From: Paralvinella palmiformis | Lineage: Eukaryota > Annelida > Polychaeta > Terebellida > Alvinellidae | Assembly: GCA_025642065.1 (NCBI GenBank) | Contig: JAODUP010001507.1 | Span: 1-64,000 of the forward strand | Direction: 5' to 3' | Length of the DNA stretch: 64,000 bases | In this document: positions 1-11,020 of the stretch, one piece after another | Layout of the letters: every line of letters begins with the position of its first letter | Numbering within the stretch: position 1 is the first letter of the stretch | The notes under the pieces: generated by a model | The model's input: only the letters and a program-made list of their open reading frames with translations | What the model was told of the DNA's origin: nothing | The model's database searches: none | Translations under genes and position numbers: made by a program

Positions 1-720
1 ATTATATATTGGTTAACTAGTAGATTATTGCTGTCTGCAAACACTGCGAAATTCAGCCCCAAATAATATCCATTTTAGGCATTGCCTAAAATGAATTAAA
101 ATCAATAACCTTTTTCTATTTAAATCAATAGGTTATTATGCTATATTAATGTAATTATTGCATAATCATGTAAACGGCGATTATACTCAAATGATGCTAA
201 ACACAGGATTTTAAACTCATGTAATATGTTTCCTACTGAAGTGGTTATAGTAGGTACGTGCGTATAAACGGCTCTTCGTTCTGGATCGTGGACAGAGCCA
301 GCACCACGGGATCGGCATTTCTTTCGGATGGTTTCGGGGGGGGGGGTTCCCTTTCATGAATATTCATGACGCCTATACAGGTTGGTTTGATTGGTGGATG
401 ACGTCAGGGGTTTGCCATACTTTAGCCTCGTTTTCGAATTTTAATGATCGGCCGAAAATGTAATTAATGGTGTGTTGATGAAGTTACATGTTGACAAAAG
501 CCATCTATATTAGCTTGAACAAATCTTTTAAAATATATATAAACATATACAAAATGTAGATAATGTTCTAAAGTTTAATTTGCTGAAAGATTCATAGTCG
601 TATGTACATTCGAACGTCTGTAATAGCTTCGCCGTTGCCATTGGGAAATCCACCTAGAAACATGTATTATTTTGTATATGGTCGCATACTGGCAAACGGA
701 CGAAACATATGACAGTGTAA
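1..720. other. Intergenic, no gene seen
   Basis: AT-rich sequence with no long open frame and no recognisable domain on either strand. A short poly-G run lies near 338-347. Confidence 0.6.
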
Positions 721-1140
721 TAGACATTAGTTAGTTTTGTAGCCATCAGTTACTGATTTAAATATTTAATCATTTACATTTTTAGACATCAGTTATTTTT
801 TAGACATTAATAATTTTTTTAAACATTAATAATTTTTTTATACAACATTTTTTTAGACATCAATGAACTATTTAGAAATTAGTTATTTATTTAGATAGTA
901 ATTAGTTATTTATATATCTGATAGTTATTTAAATATCAGTTAGTTATTTGGCCATCAGTTAGTTATTTAGACATTAGTTAGTTATTTAGATATCAGTTTT
1001 TTTTGTATGCATCAGTTAGTTATTTAGACATCATGATGCAGTTACTTATTTAATTATTTAGACATCAGTTAGTTTTTTAGACATCAGTTAGTTTTTTAGA
1101 TATGAGTAGTTTTCTAGACATCAATTAGTTATTTAGAGAA
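721..1140. repeat. Minisatellite, ~20-bp unit (gacatcagttagttatttag)
   Basis: Imperfect tandem copies of a roughly 20-base unit built on 'acatcagttagttattta', with many point changes and length variants. It carries no open frame. Confidence 0.8.
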
Positions 1141-1329
1141 GCTATTTCATTGAATATTAAGATAGTTATGTACATTTTTGTGAAAATTGGATTTGAGGTC
1201 ACAGACCTTCCCATTCATTTCCATGTTAAATAAGTAACCATAAATTTGACATTTTTGAAGAAGTAAAAAGTCTCTAACTGCCTTAATATTTGAGCTATAA
1301 TCATGAAACAGGTACCATTGGAATGTTTG

Positions 1330-1490
1330 ATTCTTGTTCTTCAATCAGTAAAAATTGGTGCTCTATCTTTAATTATTTTTATAGTCACGTACCTAGTTAT
1401 AGTGCACCCTCACTAAATGCACTTAAAAACAGACTGGATAGTCATTGGCGGCAGTATAAATATAGCCAACACTCAAGTCAAATTTAGAAA
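1330..1490 (+). mobile_element. LINE 3'-end fragment (end of reverse-transcriptase ORF)
   Basis: The 65-codon frame at 1290-1487 ends with APSLNALKNRLDSHW. This resembles the extreme C-terminus of many non-LTR reverse-transcriptase ORFs (W..LP..VV.APSLN.FKNRLD..W). No reverse-transcriptase core is left upstream, so this would be a short 5'-truncated or decayed copy. The call rests on this motif alone. Confidence 0.45.
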
Positions 1491-2218
1491 GGCCTCGACC
1501 TGATACAGGCTATATAGCCTAACTAAAATCAGTACCGGACGAGTATGAGAGTTTCCTAGACTGTGTAACAGTTAGCGATTGTACTCGGCCATATTGATCC
1601 AAATATGCGAAAACGAGACTTCGGGTAAACAAATGCACGTGGTTCTTCTGACACTGTTTTATGTCGGTTATTCACTACATTATATTGTTGGGTTATGCAT
1701 TGGTCTATAAAGGCCATTCAATATAATTATACTAGGATTTTCTAAGCCAAGCACACTAGGTCTACACGTCACCAGACCACGACCAGGCAGCGGTGAGATC
1801 ATTATCTACAAACAGTTACTAGTTAGCCTACATCATCACTGTTTTTCAAAGGGCCAGTCCCTTGATTTCCGACTTGAAACAAGTGGTGTTGCTAGATCTG
1901 TGAATGGTGGACAGTTGGAAATGTACCTGTGATAATTTGTGTGAAATCTTACAAATCCATAAAGGCAATTAGAATGACTGACAATTTTTTAAATGCCACA
2001 AAGTCATTATTATAATGGCTTTATAATATAATGATTGTATTAAAACAGGACTCAGAGTATATATTTACCATGTTTACTGTGAGATTTTACAAATACTATT
2101 TAATTTTCAAATACAAATATTATTCAACTTCAAGACATTTATTCATGCATTACTATCTTTGATCAATGTGATTATAAACAAAAGTGTTCGCTAATCATGC
2201 ATGGATGGCATAGAACAC
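1491..2218. other. Intergenic, no gene seen
   Basis: No coding signal. AT-rich spacer between the LINE fragment and the hAT-type element. Confidence 0.5.
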
Positions 2219-2226
2219 ATCTCAAC

Positions 2227-3233
2227 CAGGGTTGGGGCTGATGTACTCCTGTACACAATTTGAAGTACTCGGATGTACTTGTATGCTATAACAGGAAGTG
2301 CTCAGTACTTGTACTTGAGTATACTCATACTTTCACCATAAACAGAATATTGTTTTCATTTTATTTCAATTTTTCTTTATAGCTATTTTCCTTCCAAAAT
2401 TAATTTAGAATTATGTCCATAGAAATTGGTCAGTTTAAACCAGAATCCCTGTGGATTAGGTCACTTTGATTTGAAACATAAAGTATGAACGCTATGCCAT
2501 GTATTAACATTAATGTGAACTTAACTAAAACCACTACTGTCATTATGCACATGTTTGTGACATAATTATTACGCAATTTCTATCTACCTGAATGCTAGTG
2601 ACTGCCTTTTGAAAGATTGATATTCAACACATGCAATATTACTTGAATTAAGTGTTTACATTGAATGCATTTTTATGGACATTATTATTATAGTTAACTT
2701 ATGTATGTTTGGTGCCTTGGACATAAGCATGACATTTCATTTAATTATTTCTAAATAGCTGGCATTTCATTCTTTTCATCTAACCATGTTCAATATGTTA
2801 TGTAGACTGCATAACATATTGAACATGGTTAAATAAAAGAATAAAGTAAAGATTGAAATATATGTTTGGATTGTATTAAACCAGCTACTGCATGTGTCTA
2901 TGAAGATCTAGAGCCACCACCTCCTACATGTCAACATGAATTGTCACTATGTACCATTATGAAATAGAAAACTACTTCAAAAACATTAGTGGTTTTAGAG
3001 TAACCTTCTTACAGGTTATATAGGGCGTTATATAAATTTTTTATATTATTATTCACATTACATAATAGTTATGTTTGATTAAATGTGATTAAAAATGTAC
3101 TCTTACTTATACTCGAGTACTTGGAAATGTACTCGTACTTGACTACATTGATAAAATAAGTACTCATACTTGTACTCAAAAAAAACGTATACTTGTACTC
3201 AAGTACTTTCCCATGTACTCAGCCCCAACCATG
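2227..3233. mobile_element. Non-autonomous hAT-type element (MITE), 1.0 kb, with 8-bp TSD
   Basis: The left end reads CAGGGTTGGGGCTGA and the right end, reverse-complemented, reads CATGGTTGGGGCTGA. The element is flanked by perfect 8-bp direct repeats ATCTCAAC at 2219-2226 and 3234-3241. Termini starting CAGGG and an 8-bp target duplication are hallmarks of the hAT superfamily. Both ends carry subterminal runs of GTACTC/GTACTT motifs, on opposite strands. There is no transposase ORF, so it is a non-autonomous copy. The perfect TSD suggests a fairly recent insertion. Confidence 0.88.
2781..2831. repeat. Perfect 22-bp hairpin inside the hAT MITE
   Basis: Arms at 2781-2802 and 2810-2831 are exact reverse complements around a 7-base loop (TAGACTG). 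It lies near the middle of the hAT-type element. Confidence 0.9.
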
Positions 3234-3241
3234 ATCTCAAC

Positions 3242-4208
3242 CATTCCATTTAACAAAATAAGCATTTATGTTTCAGGTTATTTCAGAAGACAATGTCTAC
3301 ACATTGTGGAAAGTGTGAAGTGCACCACATATTTAGTTTATCAATGAGATCTCCCATGCAACTGTCCTCAGGCATTAATGTATCAATAGTAACAATTTAC
3401 ATTGATTTTGACTCATTTACAATATATTAAAATGATACAAGTTTGCTTTAATAATGTAAATCCATTACATAAAATATACAAATGTGTGAAATGTAACTCG
3501 ATCTTGCTAATTTTCCACGTTAATACAGCCTTTACACATTTCCGGGTGCAATGAGGGATGCTGCATGACGGCCAGTACAGATGGAAAAGGCATTAAACAG
3601 GGCAGACACACTTTTCTAGAACCCACCATATTTTATTGATATAACTCCTTAGGGGATTTATCTTTTAAATAGTCAGCAATATAATTATGTACAGTTGTTC
3701 AGCTCACCCAAACCAGCCACCCTCAAGGGTGAATGATCGGGCAGAATGTTGTCTTCAACATGGAGTTGATCTTGGTAATCTTTTAAATTTTTGCTCGTAG
3801 CTTATGTTCTTTGTCTATATCCACTGTGGCATGGTTTTCCTAGGCAATAAAGGCTCTGAAATAAATTATATCTCATTTGGCTAATTTAATTCAATTTTGG
3901 TTAAATTAAAAACAGACACCTGAAATTCATCAGATCATTATTATAGTTATGACCACAAGCAACACTAACAATAGCCAATGAGAAAATGACAAAATCCAAT
4001 CCAGTCACCATGACCACCATGCACCTACAGAGCTAAACTGTTAATTTGTACATGTACATTTACATGACATTCAGACTACAATATGCTTAATCTAATCATG
4101 AATTAATTATTGACTGACCACAAAGACATTGTTGCTTAAGAAATAAATCACTTACCAATCAAGTGCTAGCAGTGCATACATATAATAGAATATATATGCA
4201 TACATATG
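3242..4208. other. Intergenic, no gene seen
   Basis: No domain, long frame or terminal repeat recognised. Confidence 0.5.
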
Positions 4209-4352
4209 TTACAGTTAATCTGTATAATTAGGTAATATGTATATTACCTGAATTTTTCAAGTAATCTGTATTAAATCTCTGTTAGAAATAGATGTATTAC
4301 CTGAATATTTCATGTAATATACATATTACTTGATTATGCAGATTAACTGTAA
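4209..4352. mobile_element. Palindromic foldback MITE, ~144 bp
   Basis: Arms at 4209-4247 and 4314-4352 are inverted copies matching at 36 of 39 positions and beginning TTACAGTTAATCTG. The central 66 bases contain smaller inverted motifs (GTAATATGTATATTAC type). No coding capacity. The flanks are TA-rich, so a TA target duplication cannot be separated from background. The superfamily is not determined. Confidence 0.7.
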
Positions 4353-5645
4353 TATATATATTTTTAAGAATCACCTGGCAGCAAGTTCTTCAAAATTCCT
4401 ATCCAGTGACTTTCTTCTCATATTAAGAAAACACTGGAGGACTTTCAGACATTCCCTTGCAACGCCCCTTTCCTTTACCAATATATACACTAAACATACT
4501 TGTTATGCTGGAAACAGAAATTAATCATTGACTTTCTTTTATGATTTCTATTACGTCTAACAGTAAGATAACCCTGCATGAACGTGCAAATAAATGACTT
4601 CATGTACACTCTAATACATGAACTGGTGAAGAGTAGACGTCGGGGAGGTACATCTTTATCAACTTAAAGATACCATATTCTCACATACATACTCCATTAC
4701 ATGTAGATCTAGGCCATAGGCATAGAAAGACATGTTGTCATGATTGAGTATAGTTTTCTATTAACACTCCAAACAGTGTGCGTGCATGATTTATCTGCGT
4801 AGAGTGATACCCTCGGATATAACAGCATATCCATTGGCATTGTCTATTGTTGTCAATCAATGTTTACTTTAAGTGTTTACATGTCATATTATAATGACAT
4901 CGTTGACCACACACAGCTTTAGATATTTCTATGAATCATTTCCTGATTTGGCCACTTATGTGGAATAAATATTCACATACATGTAGTTATACACCGATAT
5001 TGCTGCCGCTTCTGGATGATCACCACTACAGTTGTATTAGAAAAGACAATTCGCCACGTGTGTTTGTTTACCCGAACTTTGGAACTGGGTCCAAATAGCC
5101 GCGGAACCGTGTTTTGGTGTATATGGTGGGAAAAAAGCTGATCGCAACCAAAACACAAGCTTTTAATCAACATGGAATTGAAATTCATTCGTTTGTTGTC
5201 ATTGCCATATTTTCAATCATCTGAAGAATTAAAATACCAATGCCTATGGTCACATGTAAGCCGTGTGTGCGTATATTTATATAGGTGTCGACGAATTGAG
5301 GCAGACACACGCAATACTAGCGGCTATTAAAGCATCCTGAAATCGTCTGGTTAATCTGTCAGTCAGGTTTTTCCAGAGGCGAATACAGGATATTAATGGA
5401 GGGCACGTGAATATTAAATTATAACCAGTAAGTATTTAGAAAGTAATAACAGACAGCCAGACTGGGCATGTCCCCCTCCCCCAGGCAGTGGGTGTGGTGA
5501 ATTCGTGCCACACAGTCTACATTTACCACTTTGGTTTACATAGATCAACAATACACATGCACCACACACGTTTCTAGACATTAAGCACAGTCAGTCTGAC
5601 TGACTGTACATTACCCAGACTGGGTGATGTACAGTCATTTGTGTT
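4353..5645. other. Intergenic, no gene seen
   Basis: Short chance frames only; no splice-compatible coding block or known motif. I searched it for the missing CH1 exons of the downstream gene and recognised none. Confidence 0.5.
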
Positions 5646-5649
5646 TAAG

Positions 5650-6020
5650 TGTGCATGAAAAGTACCGAGATCCGGGACGCCGCCCTGGGCTCGGCTGTCC
5701 GTCTCGGACCCCGGCCTTAGCTAAGCTCTCTCTTTCAAAACTCCGAACTCGTGTAGTCTCGAATCTACTTTATTCCTCTACTCGAAACTATACAAAAACT
5801 CTCCACTCCTCGAAACTCTCCACTCCAGAACCAGCAGTCCACTCTTCTAAAAAATCTACAAAAATCCAGATATTTATAGGGAATTGTCCCCTCAGCACCG
5901 TCAGCGTTGTTGTCCGGCAGACCCCACATAGTCACCTGGTCCGATCAGCGCCGACTTGGCCGAGTCGAGAAACTCCTCCCACACACTCAAACATGTATAT
6001 AACGGTGAAAACTCCACCCC
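5650..6020 (+). repeat. Dispersed repeat R1, copy 1
   Basis: Shares long collinear blocks with 36756-37200: 'aaaagtac.gagatc', 'tctctctttcaaaactccgaactc', 'tctactttattcc', then 'cagcgttgttgtccgg', 'gacttggc.gagtc' and 'cttctcccaca'. The copy stops where the SINE begins at ~6021. It has no protein similarity that I recognise. The class of element is unknown. Confidence 0.7.
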
Positions 6021-6388
6021 CAGCACCGGTGGCCTAGCGGTTAAGCACTCGGCACTTGGTGCCAACGGTCGCAGGTTCGAACCCCGTAAGAGGTCGACAC
6101 TTTTCCAGGGATTAATTTCTCGGCTCACTACATCGTGGGTGGCTGACCACGTTAAATGGCGCTGCCGTCTCCACTGAATTATTTAAAATAAAGGGGGACG
6201 TTAAAAACCCACTGAGGACGTAAAATACTCTGGCAGTGACCACCCTCATGGTATTTCGGCTCCATCTTTCCGTACTGCTCCTCTGTGAGTGGTGGGGGAG
6301 GAGGTTTCTCAACCACTCCAACATAGAGGCTGTGCTGATTAAGCGACAGCCTGGGGATTCTCCCCGAACAACAAAACCAACCAACCTC
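6021..6388 (+). mobile_element. tRNA-derived SINE, copy 1 (full)
   Basis: The 5' part has RNA polymerase III promoter boxes: an A-box-like TGGCCTAGCGGTTAAGC at ~6030 and a B box GGTTCGAACC at 6074-6083. A ~300-bp tRNA-unrelated body follows and ends 'gattctccccgaacaacaaaacc'. Other copies lie at 10240-10528 (-), 13048-13342 (+, lacking the A box) and 54536-54600 (-, tail only). Confidence 0.87.
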
Positions 6389-6404
6389 CCAGCAAAATAT
6401 AGAG

Positions 6405-6690
6405 ATGTTGCTTTCTTACATGTCAGCATGTAGGTTTGATAATTTGTGCTGGACAGTGATATATTAGAAGCATATTTAGGTCCAATCTCAGAGAAAAATT
6501 CGCTAAATTTGTCTGCAATGTAAGTGGGGTCGTTTTCAATTGTGTTATCTATTTTGAATGAATTTGATATTGATGTTCTGTCATTTTTTTCTGTTGAATA
6601 TCTCATTTAATGTGCTCCATGTTTTCTTAATGTTTGATTTGTATTGTTGAAATAAGTTACCATAATATATCTCCCTTTGCTTACGTTTGA
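6405..6690 (-). mobile_element. LINE, inverted 5' segment (pre-RT linker)
   Basis: On the - strand the frames read KRKQREIYYGNLFQQYKSN...KKTWSTLNEI, then IADKFSEFFSEIGPKYASNI. This is the region between endonuclease and reverse transcriptase in CR1/Jockey-type LINEs. It lies head-to-head with the RT part, which continues on the + strand from ~6690. In an uninterrupted element this part would precede the RT on the same strand. Confidence 0.8.
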
Positions 6691-7870
6691 TTCTGGTAGT
6701 AAAGAAATAATAAACACCATAAATTCTCTAAAACTCAAAAGGAATTGTGGACATGACAATGTGAATACGCTATTACTAAAACAGATACAATTTGTCATTT
6801 CGTTACCACTTAGCATAGCTGTAAATGAATCGATGAAAAAGTGTTTTCCCGTCAAAAGTTTTACAAATTATAGACCAATTTCGCTTTTACCTAGCATATC
6901 CAAAATATATGAAAAAATAGTCCATAATCGTTTGTACAATTACATGACAATTAACTCGTTAATGAACAAGAACCAATATGGCTTCCGTAAAAGTCACTCC
7001 ACAATAAATGCAGTTTCCAAATTTACTGATGATACTCTACTCGCATTGGAATCGAGTAATTATCCTCCTTCTGTATTCCTGGACCTCTCTAATGCCTTTG
7101 ATACAATAAATCACAATCTTTAATGTAACAAATGATGCCAAAATGATGCGAAATATTCAGTGTTGCCTTGGAGTGGCCCAGGAGCTATCTAACAGAGAGA
7201 AAACAATATGACTATTATAAATGTATTGATTTAAAATTATTTCCCATAACTTGTGGTGTACCCCAGGGATCTGTATTCGAACCACTCCTCTTCATTTTAT
7301 ACTCAAATAATCTACCAGGATCCCTCCGGTGCACCGCATGTATACTATTTGCAGATAATAGAACAATTTATGTATCTAGTTAAAATATTAATGAATTATA
7401 TAAACTCGTAAATCAAGATATTGCATCATTAGCTGAGTGGTTTAAGGTGAATAAATTATCTTTAAATATAAGCAAAACACATGTACTCTTCTAAAAAAAT
7501 AAGAATGTTAAGTCGGACACACATGTATTAAAATTAGATGATACAATTATTAATCGAGTTAAATTTCTGGGACTACTAATAGATGAAAACCTAAACTGGC
7601 ATGAGCATATAGATAATGTATTCATTCATTAATATTTCTTTGCCAGATCCCCTAATTACGATGTTCACTGTAAATAGACATATTCATTCACATGAAACAA
7701 GATGCCTTCACCAGCCACACATACAATACAGAAAAACAACATTTTTATCAAAGACATTTATTTACCTAGCACCTGAAATATGATACAAACTGCCAGAAAC
7801 AATAAGACAGTTGAGGTCGCAACATAGCTTTAATAGATCTGTAAAGATATTTCTTACGAGCTCAAATTAA
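6690..7870 (+). mobile_element. LINE reverse-transcriptase remnant
   Basis: Frames at 6677-7123 and 7168-7383 carry non-LTR RT motifs in order: NYRPISLLPSISKIYEKI, QYGFRKSHSTINA, VFLDLSNAFDTINHNL (motif A), CGVPQGSVFEPLLFILYSN (motif B) and FADNRTIY (the FADD box, second Asp changed to Asn). Later blocks read LAEWFKVNKLSLNISKTH (7425-7485) and VKFLGLLIDENLNWHEHI (7555-7615). After a deletion at ~7630, a C-terminal tail (YKLPETIRQLRSQHSF) runs to ~7868. Stops and frameshifts make it dead. Clade is CR1/L2/Jockey-like. Confidence 0.88.
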
Positions 7871-8333
7871 CAAAGTCATTTATGAATTACATATATTGTA
7901 TAATATATTGTACAATATTACATTATATTATGTTATGCTATCGCCATAATCAGTGCACTTGGACAGTGGACATAGATGGATAAATATGTAACTTTTAGGC
8001 CACTGCACCTCCTTATATAATCAATTATGTTCTACATGTTTTCGTCTTTATTTTGGAGGTTACAGCTTTTTGCTTGTCTGTTGGCCTGGTGGTATATGCT
8101 TGTAAATAATATTATGCGATAAACAATGTAATAATGCTACTGTATATATCATCGAAGATCACTAATTATCCATAACATAAATTAATTCGACAACCGGCCA
8201 TGACATTACACATGTAGCATATATGGTATAAGGATTATCTCACATATTTGGTTCTTTTGTACAACAAATATATACTATTGTCAACACTACATAAATTAAT
8301 ACACAACCTAACTCGTTGCTTCCACTTGTCGAC
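7871..8333. other. Intergenic, no gene seen
   Basis: AT-rich spacer with no recognised coding sequence. A short stretch near 8183-8215 resembles ~37372-37410. Confidence 0.4.
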
Positions 8334-10160
8334 CTAACCTCTAACCATGAAAACACTGTCATTGTTTGCAACATTCTGGGTTTTCTCCATAAATCCAAGA
8401 TCTTCTACATCTTTACTGACATCGTAATTCAGATGTTCTTTGATAGCCATTTCATCATAAACTATTACACAAAGTCCGGATTTTTCCATTATGACCTCAG
8501 CTTTAGTTTTCAATCCATCAAACACAGCTTGATGAAAATCTGGTTCAATATTTAAAAATTTACATATGATTTCAACATGCTTATGCCGGGAAGAAAAAAT
8601 ATTTTCCTGAGAATGATAGGGTAAAATTTTGAAATCCTCAGAATACCTGTGACCTTGGGTTTTAGTACCTGACAACATAATCTGACATTTCACGAATTCA
8701 AAAGCAGGGCCTGAAGCAAACTCTGAAATAAAAGATAAGGCCTCTTCCTTAGTTGGCTTCCTTTTACACTTTGTTTTTTCCTGTAGGCGACATAAACGTG
8801 TTTGCAGACACTGATTTCTGGTCTGTAGTTGCTTCTTCATTGGGCTGTCTTCTACCGGTTTATCAAGTAGATCAGCTGGTTTTGAGAAGAAAAAGAAAAT
8901 TACCCTATTAATCAGCAAATACAATTTAAAAAATATTGAAATTATAATATTTCATTTTTTATAAACAATATTATAGGGTCACCTATAGTCTGAAATATAT
9001 CCTTTGGTTGACACGCACCACTTCCTGGTGTATTACAATGCGAATAGAAAGATCCCTTCTAATTATCAAATTATGCATATAAACCTGCACAATAAAATGA
9101 AAAGCTTATTTTCTCAGTATAACTATTATTATTTTGATAGAAAAACACAAAATGAGGGGAGCGGTGTACATGTAATAACTTATTTTTCACCACACATGAC
9201 TTGCTTTAAATGAAGGAATGTTTTCTGTGTTCAACAAAATAATAAAATTGTTTTGCATCTCGACAATGTGAATATGAATGTTTTCTTAAACATACCTGAA
9301 TTGTCTATAGCATCACCATCCTGTACGGTTGCAACTTTCTCTCTCCTACTAATCTTAGGAGCAAATGCAGTTGTTCTCTGTGTTGGTAGTCGTCTATTTG
9401 GTGTTAGTTTAGGTGGATTGTTTCCCACATATATCAGTGTAGGAACAGCATTCCAGTTCAAACTGTTTCTGAAAAAAAAAAACCCAAGTGATTACAAATA
9501 TTACTGCCAATATTCTTGCAACAAAGTAGGGATGAAAAATTTATATTAAACAATATGGCAAGTATTTCATGACTTACTAGTTTATTTTGCTCATTGTAGA
9601 TAAAATAAATATAAATGTATTTCATTTATAGTATGCGTCTTTGACTATCTGTTGTTATTAGCATGTAGATACCTTTCTTTTATATTCTTAAATTGAATAT
9701 GCTCAAAAATGAATGGCACAGACTTTAAAGTGTTTCATATCACTTGACCTGCTCCCCAGTAAGTCCACCCTCTTGATATTCTGGATCCAAGCACAGCATC
9801 TGTAAAATAGAAATACAATTCTTTAAATATATCTTATATTTCATATGCCATGCCCATAGGCATGGACACTCAGATAGGCTATGGCCAATCCAAATTTAAT
9901 ATAATAACAATAGCATACAGTTATTAATAACAACATGGGCAAATGTTTCTGTCACTGACACACCCATAGAAATGCAAACTTGTTCAAATGTATAAAAAAA
10001 TTGTAATTTATGAAAAATAACTCGGGTGATTATTATGTTCTTACCTGTCATCTTGTTTTGGGAATGAGAAAAAAAGATATTCCCGTTGCTGTTCCTGTGT
10101 AGTTGTTACAGTTAGCCACCGAACATACTGTGCCATAGCCACTTTTCCACCGTCTCATTT
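8334..10160 (-). pseudogene. P-element-like (THAP9-like) transposase, decayed, four exons
   Basis: Exons run downward. ~10045-10150 has the first half of a THAP zinc finger (CSVANCNN, then ISFF...FPK after a 1-base shift in a T run). 9673-9799 has WIQNIKRVDLLGSRSSDMKH and KVCAIHF, the second half of the C2CH finger, with a 1-base insertion giving TGA. 9296-9468 has NWNAVPTLI, the THAP AVPTIF box, and a basic linker. 8334-8874 has a coiled-coil-like stretch and VIVYDEMAIKEHLNYD, the RNase-H-like catalytic Asp block of P-element/THAP9 transposases, stopping at VFMVRG. GT-AG borders are present. The C-terminal half is missing. It is a relic of an autonomous transposon, not a host gene. Confidence 0.85.
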
Positions 10161-10239
10161 CGCTTGTTTACCATGACGCCGCGTTAGGGCTTGTTCAACA
10201 ACCGCCACGGGAGGCGCCAGAGGCTTTTGTTTCCTATTT

Positions 10240-10528
10240 TCGGGGTTTGTTTTTGTTGTTCAGGGAGAATCTCCAGGCTGTCGCTTATTTGGCACAGCCT
10301 CTATGTTGGAGTGGTTGAGAAAACTCCTTCCCCACCACTCACAGGGGAGCAGTACGGGAAGATGGAGCCGAAATACTGCCAGAGTGTTTTACGCCCTCAG
10401 GTTTTTTACGTCCCCCTTTATTTTAATAATTCAGTGGATACGGCAGCGCCATTTCGACCTATTACGGGGTTCGAACCTGTGACAGTTGGCACCAAGTGCC
10501 AGGTGCTTAGCCGCTAAGCCACCGGAGC
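10240..10528 (-). mobile_element. tRNA-derived SINE, copy 2
   Basis: Reverse-complement copy of the 6021-6388 SINE. B box GGTTCGAACC is at ~10466-10475 and the A-box region TGGCTTAGCGGCTAAGC at ~10508-10524, both read on the - strand. The tail 'ttctccctgaacaacaaaaac' is at the left end. Confidence 0.87.
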
Positions 10529-10727
10529 TTATGTATAAAGAGCTTATGTATAAAATATGTATAAAGTATGTGTATGCATGAATAAAAATAAATAGTATGT
10601 ATTCAATGTTGTTCAGTCACTGGAAATTCCACATTTAATTAAGTGCCTGGTGTTCCACATGTCTGGAAGCTCCACATGTCTGTAAACGTCATTTACAGCA
10701 AGTCCCCATGTGGCATTAAGCGCAGGT

Positions 10728-10730
<3 letters not shown>

Positions 10731-10783
<53 letters not shown>

Positions 10784-10854
10784 TGTGTGTGTGTGTCGTA
10801 CTTTCACACATGTTGTAGGCAACTATTCAGAACACCCCATCACACGCACACACA

Positions 10855-10900
<46 letters not shown>
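10731..10900. repeat. Compound microsatellite (TA)n-(GT)n ... (CA)n
   Basis: (TA)n at ~10731-10780 runs straight into (GT)n to ~10796. After a short spacer a (CG)/(CA)n run occupies ~10857-10900. The frames across it are low-complexity only. Confidence 0.9.
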
Positions 10901-10901
<1 letters not shown>

Positions 10902-11020
10902 TTAGATAATGTGTAATATAATGACGTTCAAGCACAAAGGTTATAGTAATCCAAGTGAGAATGAAAGTAGTGGTTGAACAATTTCCTTACATCTTCTTAT
11001 ATTTATGTACTGTGTTTCAG

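Noticed and set aside
338..347. Poly-G tract as a regulatory or quadruplex signal
   Set aside because: A single G run without further G tracts nearby cannot be supported as a quadruplex.
721..1140. CRISPR-like array
   Set aside because: Units are contiguous and degenerate with no unique spacers, and the genome is eukaryotic.
5624..6037. 137-codon frame on the + strand
   Set aside because: Low-complexity Ser/Thr/Pro translation across repeat R1 and the SINE start; the other R1 copy has no matching frame.
6030..6095. Possible functional tRNA gene
   Set aside because: A and B boxes are present, but the same sequence with a common body recurs in several places and no cloverleaf with an anticodon stem was apparent. 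It is a SINE head.
10613..10909. Frames across the TA/GT/CA microsatellites
   Set aside because: The translations are almost pure IY, CV and HT repeats: microsatellite translation, not a protein.
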